Assembly: GCA_964392265.1 (NCBI GenBank)
Contig: CAYMOS010000002.1
Span: 186,001-250,000 of the forward strand
Length of the DNA stretch: 64,000 nucleotides
Reading direction: 5' to 3'
Source: CALMAK01 sp964392265
Lineage (GTDB): Bacteria > Patescibacteriota > Saccharimonadia > Saccharimonadales > Saccharimonadaceae
Of the stretch, positions 8,235 through 16,014 are shown one piece after another (position 1 is the stretch's first letter; the number at the start of each line of letters is the position of its first letter). The position numbers were made by a program, and so were the translations under genes. Below the pieces are notes generated by a model, which was given only the letters and a program-made list of their open reading frames with translations, did no database searches and was not told where the DNA came from.

Positions 8235-9590
8235 ATGAAGAGTCAAAAAAACGAGAAGATGGAAGCAATCATTTCTTTGGCAAAGCGCCGAGGGTTTATT
8301 TATCAAGGATCAGAGGTGTATGGTGGCCTGAGCGGAACATGGGATTATGGGCCGTTAGGGGTGACCCTAAAACGTAACATCCTTCAGCTCTGGTGGAAGT
8401 TATTTGTTGAATCTAGAGATGATATGTACGGGGTTGATGCGGCGATTCTGATGAATCAGAAGGTCTGGAAGGCGAGTGGCCATGTCGATACATTTGTCGA
8501 TCCGCTCTGCGAAGACACGGTCAATAAACGCCGTTATCGCACCGATCATATCCTCAAAGACAATGGCGTAAATCCGGATGGTATGACTATGGCACAAATG
8601 GACGCAGCAATTATCGAAAAAGGGATCAAAAGTCCAGACGGTAACCTATTATCTGCTTCACGCACCTTTAATATGATGTTTAAGACTCATGTTGGGCCGG
8701 TTGACGACGACGCCTCTGTTAGCTATCTGCGCCCCGAGACTGCCCAAGGAATATTCACAAATTTCAAGAATGTTGTCGACAGCTTCTATCCTGACATGCC
8801 GTTTGGTATCGCCCAACAAGGCAAGGCATTCCGCAACGAGATTAGTCCACGCGACTTTGTCTTCCGTAGTCGCGAGTTTGAACAAATGGAGATTGAATAC
8901 TTTATCCACCCAGAGGGTTGGGAGGGTGAGTTCGACAAATGGGTGGGGCTTTGTAAGGAGTGGTTCGACGCGTTGGGTCTCCCGTCAGACAGCATTCATG
9001 AACTAGAAGTGCCGGAGGAAGATCGTGCACACTATAGCAAGCGAACGATCGACTTTGAATTTGACTATCCAATCGGCCGCGAGGAATTGATGGGGCTGGC
9101 GTACCGCACAGACTTTGACTTGGGTAACATTCAACGCGACAGTGGCAAATCGATGGAATACGCCGTGAAGGGGACAAATGAAAAATTTATCCCACACGTG
9201 ATTGAACCATCATTTGGTGTTGAACGCGCCTTGATGGCGGTGCTCTGTGCTGCCTACAAAGAGGACGAACAAAATGGTGAGAAACGCGTTTACTTGGCAC
9301 TGCCTGAACATCTTGCACCAGTTAAATATGCTGTCTCACCACTTCTAAAAAACAAACCAGAGCTTGTGGCTCGTGCACGTGAAGTTTACGACATGCTAAA
9401 GAAAAAGCATGGCAACGTCATGTGGGATGATAACGGTAATATCGGTAAACGCTATCGCCGTCAGGACGAAATCGGCACACCATACTGCGTAGTGATTGAT
9501 TTTGAGACGATTGAGGGTGACGGCACAGTGACGATACGTCATCGAGATACGACTGAACAGCATCGAGTAACGATTGAGTCTTTACAGTAG
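8235..9590 (+). CDS. glyQS: Glycine--tRNA ligase (single-chain class II type)
   Basis: Charges tRNA-Gly with glycine. The 451-aa protein is the homodimeric form and not the alpha2beta2 form. It begins with an AKRRGFIYQGSEVYGG segment, has class II motif 2 (FRNEISPRDFVFRSREFEQ) and motif 3 (EPSFGVERALMAVL), and ends with an anticodon-binding domain (VYLALPEHLAPVKYAV ... DEIGTPYCVVID). Four to six ATG triplets lie near the 5' end; ATG 8235 is chosen because a TACAAT box at 8220-8225 is nine bases upstream, consistent with leaderless translation. The divergent GC-rich gene has its own promoter in the same 88-base gap. Confidence 0.97.
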   Translation: MKSQKNEKMEAIISLAKRRGFIYQGSEVYGGLSGTWDYGPLGVTLKRNILQLWWKLFVESRDDMYGVDAAILMNQKVWKASGHVDTFVDPLCEDTVNKRRYRTDHILKDNGVNPDGMTMAQMDAAIIEKGIKSPDGNLLSASRTFNMMFKTHVGPVDDDASVSYLRPETAQGIFTNFKNVVDSFYPDMPFGIAQQGKAFRNEISPRDFVFRSREFEQMEIEYFIHPEGWEGEFDKWVGLCKEWFDALGLPSDSIHELEVPEEDRAHYSKRTIDFEFDYPIGREELMGLAYRTDFDLGNIQRDSGKSMEYAVKGTNEKFIPHVIEPSFGVERALMAVLCAAYKEDEQNGEKRVYLALPEHLAPVKYAVSPLLKNKPELVARAREVYDMLKKKHGNVMWDDNGNIGKRYRRQDEIGTPYCVVIDFETIEGDGTVTIRHRDTTEQHRVTIESLQ

Positions 9591-9637
9591 ACTTCTTACG
9601 GTTTTATTGTTCATAATTGCATTGTATACTGACGGAC

Positions 9638-10189
9638 ATGACAGGTCCCGAGTTTAGGATTCCGGATATCCAGCAGCGTGCTGATGCGGAGCGAGAAGAG
9701 GTGCAAGATTTGTTGTTTAATTTTGCTTCAAACCCTGACGCGGTGTTTATTGATGACGCGTTAGAGAATAATACTGCAATCATGAGTTATGCCGAGTCTC
9801 TTGTGCGCATATTGGGGAGTGGTGATCCAGACGAGGCATTTAGGGTCACGTACCGCGCCATACATTTCATGTCAGTTTTGACAGGGCTGTTGGGTTGTAA
9901 TAGGGGAATTACTATCGAATCGTTGCAGTCCATACCGGTTGTTAGTTCTGAAGAAATGCAAGAGCATATTCGTGCAATTGCCGAAGCTTATATTGAACGG
10001 TGTCCGTCGATTATTGGATATGTAGATGCGTGCATGCCAGAAATAGATCCATCGGGTGAGTATCAATGGCTTGCTGAAACGGTCGCTGGATTGATTGGCT
10101 CGCAGATCGAAGACGGTCTGCGAGCCCGAATAGCGGAAGGTATGATGGCGACGTGGGACGGGACGGTCCCTGACAGTACAGAGTCGTAG
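9638..10189 (+). CDS. Uncharacterised acidic protein
   Basis: A 183-aa acidic, soluble, largely helical protein that I cannot place in a family. No membrane segment, signal peptide or catalytic motif is visible. The reading frame extends seven codons further upstream, but a TATACT box at 9625-9630 lies inside that extension and seven bases before ATG 9638, so the shorter start is preferred. It is a single-gene unit between glyQS and the RNase H gene, with 82 non-coding bases before the latter's start region. Confidence 0.6.
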   Translation: MTGPEFRIPDIQQRADAEREEVQDLLFNFASNPDAVFIDDALENNTAIMSYAESLVRILGSGDPDEAFRVTYRAIHFMSVLTGLLGCNRGITIESLQSIPVVSSEEMQEHIRAIAEAYIERCPSIIGYVDACMPEIDPSGEYQWLAETVAGLIGSQIEDGLRARIAEGMMATWDGTVPDSTES

Positions 10190-10277
10190 CCTGTGAGTTT
10201 TGCTGTGCTCAAGGATAGGGGTTGTTCAGGGGTGAGGTTTGTTTTGACAGAGAGAATTCTGATATACTGAAATGGAA

Positions 10278-10697
10278 ATGATTGTATATTTTACAGATGG
10301 TAGCGCAAGTCCTAATCCCGGCCCTGGCGGGTTCGCGGTTATTAAAGACGGGACGCCTCATATCCTAGGTAGTGAAGAAGGCGACACGACAAACATCCGC
10401 ATGGAAGGTAAGGCGATTATCGCTGCCCTCAAAGATGCTGGTGACGCTGCAGTCGAAATCCATACTGATAGTGAGTTTTGGATCAATGTCATTACCAAAT
10501 GGGCACCCGGATGGGAGGCAAAGGGCTGGAAAAAGAAAGGCGGCGAAATCAAGAACCTTGATATCGTTCAAGAGGTTTATCCGCTGTATCAGGCTTCAAA
10601 TGCAACCTTGGTATGGGTACGCGGTCACAATGGTAGCGAACTGAACGAACTAGCCGACGAGTGGGCCAATAAGGCCCGACTCGGCGAACGTATCTAA
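10278..10697 (+). CDS. rnhA: Ribonuclease HI
   Basis: Cleaves the RNA strand of RNA-DNA hybrids. The 139-aa product has the RNase H fold signature: YFTDGSASPNPGPGG with the first catalytic Asp, the Glu in NIRMEGKAIIAAL, the Asp in HTDSEFWIN, and the VRGHNGSELNELADEWANKA block carrying the His and the last Asp. All four acidic residues are present, so it should be active. Two ATGs (10272 and 10278) are possible. The TATACT box at 10263-10268 is only three bases from the first but nine from the second, which fits the other leaderless genes here, so 10278 is chosen. A TTGACA at 10244-10249 is too close (13 bases) for a standard -35. Confidence 0.9.
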   Translation: MIVYFTDGSASPNPGPGGFAVIKDGTPHILGSEEGDTTNIRMEGKAIIAALKDAGDAAVEIHTDSEFWINVITKWAPGWEAKGWKKKGGEIKNLDIVQEVYPLYQASNATLVWVRGHNGSELNELADEWANKARLGERI

Positions 10698-10703
10698 GGT
10701 GTA

Positions 10704-11426
10704 TTATTCGGCAACGAATTTTGCTACAAGCGCATTTAACGTATCGCTGTCTGGTTTGGCGATAAGCTTTGGATTATTGCGGTCATACATTGTAAAGATA
10801 GGGCAACGACTTGCTGGTGCTGGAGCGCTGACTTCACCAAGATCTTTGATCTTTTTGCCTGTCTTTGCTTCGTAGGCGGTTGCGTCATACTTAGTGGCGT
10901 AGTAGTCGATAGAGGTGACTTTTTCACCTGACTTGAAATCACAGACACTTGATTTGACGGTTGCATCCTCTTGTTCCTTGAGGCATACCACGACGTTGAT
11001 TTGCTCGTATTCGCTCAGGGCAACAGAATAGTCAGCCCTACTATCCAGTGAGACATTTGACCAGGTCCTATCGAGGCTTGTCTTAGAAAAAGCCGCTACT
11101 TTGTACGGTTTGGCAAATGCTGCGGCGTTTGTAACAGATCCGACCTGACAAGGCGTACCTAATTTGTCCATTGACGTGGCAGTGACGGCATTGGCTTCAC
11201 GTAACTTGTCATCGTCATCCTTCTGAGATGACGTTGTTGTATCGTTTGAGCCGGTCTTTTTTGCAGGATCATTCCCAAGAAACAACGAATTCACGAGATA
11301 GGCACCCATGGCGATAAGGCAGATGACGCCGATAATAATTCGGATAATTTGCCCAATGTTTTTCTTCTGGGGTTGTACGGGGTTTGGTGATGGGGTAACT
11401 GGCTGTGGTGACGTGCTATCTTGCAT
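10704..11426 (-). CDS. Single-pass membrane protein with extracytoplasmic domain
   Basis: A 240-aa protein. A Pro/Ser/Gln-rich cytoplasmic tail (residues 1-22) precedes one transmembrane helix (about 25-48) and a Ser/Thr/Asp-rich linker (52-75, including DDDDK). The outer domain of about 165 residues contains four cysteines (CQV, CLK, CDF, CPI) that could form two disulphides, which would suit an exported protein. No known family is recognised. An AGGAGG ribosome-binding site sits seven bases before ATG (complement of 11434-11439), so this gene is leadered. Its stop lies seven bases from the convergent rnhA stop. Confidence 0.7.
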   Translation of the reverse strand: MQDSTSPQPVTPSPNPVQPQKKNIGQIIRIIIGVICLIAMGAYLVNSLFLGNDPAKKTGSNDTTTSSQKDDDDKLREANAVTATSMDKLGTPCQVGSVTNAAAFAKPYKVAAFSKTSLDRTWSNVSLDSRADYSVALSEYEQINVVVCLKEQEDATVKSSVCDFKSGEKVTSIDYYATKYDATAYEAKTGKKIKDLGEVSAPAPASRCPIFTMYDRNNPKLIAKPDSDTLNALVAKFVAE

Positions 11427-11575
11427 GTTCTTCCTCCTAAACTCTTATATACCTAGTGTAGCATAGCAACAATCGGCACTGCTATGTATCTGTAGTGAGA
11501 CGAAAGAGGGTGCGGCGTGAGCTGATGAATAAGAAACTTGGCAAAGAATAGAAACCGTCGTACAGTAATCATATC

Positions 11576-12103
11576 ATGACAATCCCGAGACATGAGCTAC
11601 CGTTTATGGGGCGTAGTGAGTATGACGCCAATATCGCTAAAACTGAGGCTGATTTTTCTTTCGTGGATCAAATAGACCAGTTATTTGTCGAAAGTGATGA
11701 ATCGTCTCTTGGGCAAGTACGATACCAGGCTACGAAAGATGGTCTGGCGGGTGAGACCTCAATCGTGCTTGAGGAATATAATTCTATGGCTGGCGATACG
11801 GACGAGACGACAATTGACGTGATGTTCTGGACAGAGCGGGGAGAGCCAGCAGATAGTAACTACAGTATTCGAGTTGCCACACTGCCTCAGAAAAACCAGT
11901 TGACCGAGGAGAGCGGCCCATTAGTTACGCAATATGACGTGCAGCGGTATGGTAATCAGTACATCGGGTATGTCTACCAGTCGTTTATAGATGAGGGTCG
12001 CGAAATGACACCTTATGACTATAGAGAATTGCAGCGGACTCTCGCGCTTGCACGTGCGGTACAGCTTGCCGAACGGCGTGAACGTGCTATGATAAGAGAG
12101 TAA
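11576..12103 (+). CDS. Uncharacterised acidic protein
   Basis: A 175-aa acidic protein of mixed alpha/beta character without membrane segments or recognisable motifs. The C-terminus is a charged helix rich in Arg and Glu (LARAVQLAERRERAMIRE). The middle contains beta-strand-like stretches (ETTIDVMFW, NQYIGYVYQSF). ATG 11576 follows a TACAGT box at 11561-11566 by nine bases, so the message is probably leaderless. It stands alone between the anchored protein and the metK leader. Confidence 0.6.
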   Translation: MTIPRHELPFMGRSEYDANIAKTEADFSFVDQIDQLFVESDESSLGQVRYQATKDGLAGETSIVLEEYNSMAGDTDETTIDVMFWTERGEPADSNYSIRVATLPQKNQLTEESGPLVTQYDVQRYGNQYIGYVYQSFIDEGREMTPYDYRELQRTLALARAVQLAERRERAMIRE

Positions 12104-12180
12104 CAACCTAAATATCAAGAGTCTGGCGAGGGAAATGGCCTGTCGACCCAGCAGCAACCTATTGCGTATGTAACAAGGTG

Positions 12181-12278
12181 CTTCATCCTACCTGAAGTAT
12201 CAGGAAAGATATGAGACGTTTTGTCCGATTATCAACTCCTTTCTGATGCTGCTCAGGGCAGATAGAAAGGAGTTTTTT
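12181..12278 (+). promoter_or_regulatory. metK leader: hairpin hiding the ribosome-binding site
   Basis: AACTCCTTTCT (12234-12244) is perfectly complementary to AGAAAGGAGTT (12264-12274), an 11-bp stem with a smaller CTGCT/GGCAG stem inside. The 3' arm contains the whole AAAGGAG ribosome-binding site of metK and runs into TTTTTT (12273-12278) right before ATG, so the same hairpin could block translation or end transcription. Upstream, CTTCA/TGAAG (12181-12185/12193-12197) and CCTGA/TCAGG (12191-12195/12200-12204) share bases and cannot form together, as in switching RNAs. I do not recognise a known SAM riboswitch consensus. Confidence 0.65.
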
Positions 12279-13283
12279 ATGTCTGCACACCAAAATAACG
12301 AATATCGCACCGCCGAGAGTGTGAGCCCCAAGCACCCAGATAAATTATGTGATCAAATCTCAGACGCTATCTTGGATGCGCATCTGACCGAGGACCCGCA
12401 AGCTCGAGTGGCAGTTGATGTGGCGGGCGGCCATGGCAAGCTATTTGTAACAGGTGAGGTCACCTCTCGGGCCAAACGGGTGGATGTACCCGCAATCGTC
12501 AGGCGGATTGCTGGTGATGTCGTATTGATTGAAAATATCGCCGCGCAAAGTCCAGAGATTGCGCGGGGTGTCGATACGGGCGGTGCAGGCGATCAGGGAA
12601 TTATGATTGGTTACGCATCACGGGAGACACCTGAGTTGTTACCGTTAGAGGTAGTGCTGGCGCGATCCTTAAATCAGTATCTCTATGAACGTTGGCCGCA
12701 CGACGGCAAGACACAAGTGACGGTTCGGGGGAGGGAAATTGTCAGCATCGTTGCAAGTTTTCAGTATGCAGCCAATGAAAAACTCACAGAAGCAGTCAAG
12801 GAATGGGCACGGACCCAAAAGCATGTCAGCGCCTGTTTCGTGAAAAACCACAATAATAATCCGACGCTTCATATAAATCCAACGGGCGATTGGGATATAG
12901 GTGGATTTGAGGCTGATGCTGGTCTGACGGGTCGCAAGTTGGCCGTCGATAATTATGGGCCGCGCATCCCGGTCGGTGGCGGTGCCTTTAGCGGTAAAGA
13001 CCCGTCCAAGGTTGATCGCAGTGCGGCGTATATGGCCCGTAAAATCGCTGTCGATTATTTGCGGCAACGGCCGAATGCCGCGGAAGTATTCGTGCGCCTC
13101 GCCTACGCCATTGGCGTGGCAGAGCCGGTTGAGGCGACGGTGCTGGTTGATGGCGTCGCCGAACCGATTATCGGATACGATTTGACGCCACACGGTATCA
13201 TTGCTGCACTCGATCTTAAAAAGCCGATCTACGAACAAACCGCCAGATATGGCCATTTTGGTCACGGATTTCGCTGGGAATAA
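12279..13283 (+). CDS. metK: S-adenosylmethionine synthetase
   Basis: Makes S-adenosylmethionine from ATP and methionine, supplying the methyltransferases in this window (rsmH, TRM11-like, mod). The 334-aa product has TAESVSPKHPDKLCDQISDA, the GGAGDQGIMIGYA hexapeptide region, and GGGAFSGKDPSKVDRSAAY, which holds the phosphate-binding loop residues. It is shorter than the usual 380-400 aa. ATG 12279 is chosen over an upstream in-frame ATG because it follows AAAGGAG and matches the family start. The ribosome-binding site lies within a strong hairpin, so regulation by the leader is likely. Confidence 0.97.
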   Translation: MSAHQNNEYRTAESVSPKHPDKLCDQISDAILDAHLTEDPQARVAVDVAGGHGKLFVTGEVTSRAKRVDVPAIVRRIAGDVVLIENIAAQSPEIARGVDTGGAGDQGIMIGYASRETPELLPLEVVLARSLNQYLYERWPHDGKTQVTVRGREIVSIVASFQYAANEKLTEAVKEWARTQKHVSACFVKNHNNNPTLHINPTGDWDIGGFEADAGLTGRKLAVDNYGPRIPVGGGAFSGKDPSKVDRSAAYMARKIAVDYLRQRPNAAEVFVRLAYAIGVAEPVEATVLVDGVAEPIIGYDLTPHGIIAALDLKKPIYEQTARYGHFGHGFRWE

Positions 13284-13307
13284 TAAACTATTGAAAAAGT
13301 GCGTCGT

Positions 13308-13340
13308 CTCGGAAATGAAAACAAGTTTTCGTTTCACTCG
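13308..13340 (+). repeat. 33-bp intergenic repeat, copy B
   Basis: Second copy of the element at 1977-2009 (28 of 33 identical). It is enclosed by AAAAGTGC (13295-13302) and GCACTTTT (13345-13352), which extend a possible hairpin and end in a T-run that merges into the TATAAT box of the next gene. It could therefore also terminate metK transcription. Confidence 0.6.
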
Positions 13341-13399
13341 TCTCGGCACTTTTATAATGGTACAATTGGTTCAGATTTACCTAACAGAAACGGATAGAA

Positions 13400-14380
13400 A
13401 TGGACCAAAAACCTGAGACGACAGATATTTTTTTGTGGGCGAATAATACCGATGGCATCAAGAAAGAACTTGATGTGGAATTCTTTTTGTTTAACAAAAA
13501 CTACACGCCGTATACAACAAATTTTTCTAGTGAATTGAATGCGCAGATCAAGCCATTGTTTCTGTACGATTACATCAACTTTGTGACATTGGGTGCCGGC
13601 ACTGGTCTCAGCGTCCGCGACTACGAGTTATCAGACAATGAGGAGAACGTGCTGTTGCGGACTGACCTGGATAAGGTTGGGCGAGCTGAAACCTTAATCC
13701 ACCTGATTGAGCATGAACGCCATGACATGGTGGAATTCAGCGAGGAAGAACATGAATTCAAACGTATTAAGGGAATTGTTGCCAAGTTTACCCACAAAGA
13801 CGACCCTAAAAAGGCCTATTACAGCATCAAGGCAATCCAGCAGAGTAATGTTCTTAAGGGCGCAACTGCCTGGGAGTTTCGCGAGGGTAAATTTGGCGCG
13901 TTTCAGGCAGACGTGGGCCTCAAGGTACCAAGTGATAACCAAGTCTTGATTATCGACAAGGACATCTTTATCTTTAATCAGCCAAAGTTTGAAAAGTTAT
14001 TCCAATACGATTACAAAAAACAACTCATTGCTGATAAACGGGTTGAAGAGATCGAACAAAAATACAAACTTAGCTTTCCTGATGGGCTAGACCTGCAGAG
14101 TCTGGTGCGTGAGAAAAAGGGTGTGGCGAACAAGCTGCAGAAGCTCGAGGTTGGTGAGGTTTCACAAGAACAAGCCATCGAATATGCTGACACCATGGGG
14201 CTTGATCTGATGACCGATGACAACGGCGCGATCATTATTCTTGATGGCACCGACCTGACAAAATTCGTCAATCTTATTAACGAGGATTACATCACGAGTG
14301 AGATCACGGGCAAACGTTACGAGATCAAAAGCAAGAAGTTACTGGATACCCCTGAAGGTGAACCACCGCGAGGCTTATAA
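13400..14380 (+). CDS. DUF4868 / KwaB-like protein
   Basis: A 326-aa soluble protein whose layout resembles the DUF4868 family, which includes KwaB of the Kiwa anti-phage system. A first half with scattered strands includes GIVAKFTHKDDPKKAYYSIK. A central block has VLIIDKDIFIFNQPKFEKLFQY, the part most like DUF4868. A helical, charged C-terminal region follows. Known Kiwa loci pair KwaB with a small four-helix membrane protein KwaA; none is adjacent here, as metK precedes and tyrA follows after three bases. So either it works alone or has another role. TATAAT and TACAAT boxes at 13353-13366 give a leader of about 30 bases. The family call rests on pattern recognition and is moderate. Confidence 0.6.
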   Translation: MDQKPETTDIFLWANNTDGIKKELDVEFFLFNKNYTPYTTNFSSELNAQIKPLFLYDYINFVTLGAGTGLSVRDYELSDNEENVLLRTDLDKVGRAETLIHLIEHERHDMVEFSEEEHEFKRIKGIVAKFTHKDDPKKAYYSIKAIQQSNVLKGATAWEFREGKFGAFQADVGLKVPSDNQVLIIDKDIFIFNQPKFEKLFQYDYKKQLIADKRVEEIEQKYKLSFPDGLDLQSLVREKKGVANKLQKLEVGEVSQEQAIEYADTMGLDLMTDDNGAIIILDGTDLTKFVNLINEDYITSEITGKRYEIKSKKLLDTPEGEPPRGL

Positions 14381-14383
14381 ATC

Positions 14384-15136
14384 ATGACGAAATACCGGAT
14401 TGGTATTATTGGCTATGGTGATTTCACCAAGGTATTGGTGGAGCACTTGGCGCCGTATGCGGATATCGTCGTTAGCTCGCGTTCACGCACTAGTGGTGAT
14501 GTAGGACATGGGGCGCGGTTTGTGACTGCCGAGGAGGCGCTAGGTTGTCCAATTATTATTCCGTCTATTCCGGCTCAGTTTTATGATTCGTTTTTTCGTC
14601 AACACCAGGCGGCGATTAATCCGACCGCTCTTGTGATTGACGTCGCCTCAGTCAAGGTGCGACCACTTGAAATGCTAGAGGCGCTCTTACCGCCAGAGTG
14701 TCAGATTATCGGTACTCATCCAATGTTTGGCCCGGCCAGTATCGAGCGCAATGGTGGGATTGTCGGGTTGAAGTGCGCTGTCTGTCCGGTGAGAATTGAT
14801 TCGACACAGTTCGATACGTTCACGGAGTTTCTGGGGATGACTCTGGGTCTTCGGGTCATTCACACAACGGCTCAGCAGCACGATAAAGAGATGGCCTATG
14901 TACAAGGCCTCAGTCACTATATTGGACATGTCATGGATGCTATGGACATTCCGACTAGCCAGTTAGCCACGTTAGCCTATGACGACCTGCTGGATATGAA
15001 ACATATTCAGGGAGGTGACAGTTGGGACTTGTTTCATTCAATTATGCACGAAAATCCGTATTCAAAAGAAGTTCATCAGGAATTTCTGGCGGTGTGCGAA
15101 CAGCTTGATCGGCAGCTTTTCACCGAAAAGGAGTAA
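14384..15136 (+). CDS. tyrA: Prephenate dehydrogenase
   Basis: Converts prephenate to 4-hydroxyphenylpyruvate with NAD(P), the committed step to tyrosine. The 250-aa protein has an N-terminal Rossmann nucleotide-binding motif (IGIIGYGDFTKVL), the substrate-site segment IGTHPMFGPAS with the conserved His, and the helical dimerisation domain (QGLSHYIGHVMDA). It lacks chorismate mutase and ACT domains, so it is the minimal form. It begins three bases after the KwaB-like gene and converges with pheA nine bases downstream. Aromatic amino acid genes are uncommon in reduced Patescibacteria, and no shikimate-pathway genes are in the window. Confidence 0.9.
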   Translation: MTKYRIGIIGYGDFTKVLVEHLAPYADIVVSSRSRTSGDVGHGARFVTAEEALGCPIIIPSIPAQFYDSFFRQHQAAINPTALVIDVASVKVRPLEMLEALLPPECQIIGTHPMFGPASIERNGGIVGLKCAVCPVRIDSTQFDTFTEFLGMTLGLRVIHTTAQQHDKEMAYVQGLSHYIGHVMDAMDIPTSQLATLAYDDLLDMKHIQGGDSWDLFHSIMHENPYSKEVHQEFLAVCEQLDRQLFTEKE

Positions 15137-15145
15137 CAGTGAGGG

Positions 15146-15949
15146 CTATAGATTGTGCTTGTACTCACCTAAGATGGTGAGACTGTCCGTCAGGGGTTCG
15201 ATCTCTTTGAGGGTGGCGTGGAGTGCTTCGCCGGCGGTATCGAGGACCAGATAGAACCGGTAGCGCCACGGTTCACCGATGATAGGACGCGATTGTAATT
15301 TCGAGAGATTGATGTCGTGATCGGCAAAGGCGGTCAGGATGCGGGCCAGGGAACCAGGCGTATGGTTAGTGGTAATGACTAGGGAGGTGCGGTCGGCGTC
15401 AGGTGGTGTCTTGCCACCTGGTTGAATGACAAGGAAGCGGGTAAAGTTGGCCGGATTATCCTCGATATTCTCGGCGATAACCGGCATCTGGTGTAGTTCG
15501 GCAGCCTGGCGGCCGGCTATGGCGGCGTACCCTGGGTGGTTTTGTTGTTTGATATATTCCACAGCGGCGGCGGTGTCGTGATATTCCACGCGGACAGCCT
15601 CGGGGTAATGAGTATCGAGATATTCCTGGCACTGGGCCAGGGCAACAGGGTGCGAATAAATATGCGTGATTGGTGTGCCGGGTGTGCCGATCAGCTGCTG
15701 GTGAACGGGCAAGTGGACTTCACCGATAATAGGGTAGCGGTGAGTTTCGATCAGGTCATAAACGTGGTTGATACCGCCATACAGAGAGTTTTCAATGGCA
15801 ACAATGCCCATTTCGGCATCATGACGATTCAATGATCCGAATACTTCATCAAAACTGTCGCAGGGAACGACAGCAACGTCGGCGCCAAGCCATTTCATGG
15901 CTGCGACGTGATGGAATGAGGCGATGTCTCCTTGGATTGCAATGCGCAT
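15146..15949 (-). CDS. pheA: Prephenate dehydratase
   Basis: Converts prephenate to phenylpyruvate on the way to phenylalanine. The 267-aa protein has a periplasmic-binding-protein-like catalytic domain (IAIQGDIASFHHVAA; VAIENSLYGGINHVYDL; DTAAAVEYIK; the catalytic NFTRFLVI) and a C-terminal ACT domain from about residue 190 (TSLVITTNHTPGSLARIL ... NLSKLQSRPI) that should bind phenylalanine for feedback inhibition. A TATAAT box (complement of 15958-15963) is eight bases before ATG, so it is leaderless. It faces tyrA tail to tail, so both branches from prephenate are placed side by side but not in one transcript. Confidence 0.93.
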   Translation of the reverse strand: MRIAIQGDIASFHHVAAMKWLGADVAVVPCDSFDEVFGSLNRHDAEMGIVAIENSLYGGINHVYDLIETHRYPIIGEVHLPVHQQLIGTPGTPITHIYSHPVALAQCQEYLDTHYPEAVRVEYHDTAAAVEYIKQQNHPGYAAIAGRQAAELHQMPVIAENIEDNPANFTRFLVIQPGGKTPPDADRTSLVITTNHTPGSLARILTAFADHDINLSKLQSRPIIGEPWRYRFYLVLDTAGEALHATLKEIEPLTDSLTILGEYKHNL

Positions 15950-16014
15950 ACCTGTTGATTATATCACAGAGGTAGTTCCTCCAGCACAGGCAACAGGTGT
16001 GCTATGCTAAAAGA

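Noticed and set aside
10244..10249. TTGACA as -35 box for rnhA
   Set aside because: It lies only 13 bases from the TATACT box, too close for a normal sigma-70 promoter; the -10-only architecture explains the start better.
12181..12278. Known SAM-III (SMK box) riboswitch before metK
   Set aside because: Only the general layout (hidden ribosome-binding site) agrees; I could not find the conserved core of SAM-III or other known classes.
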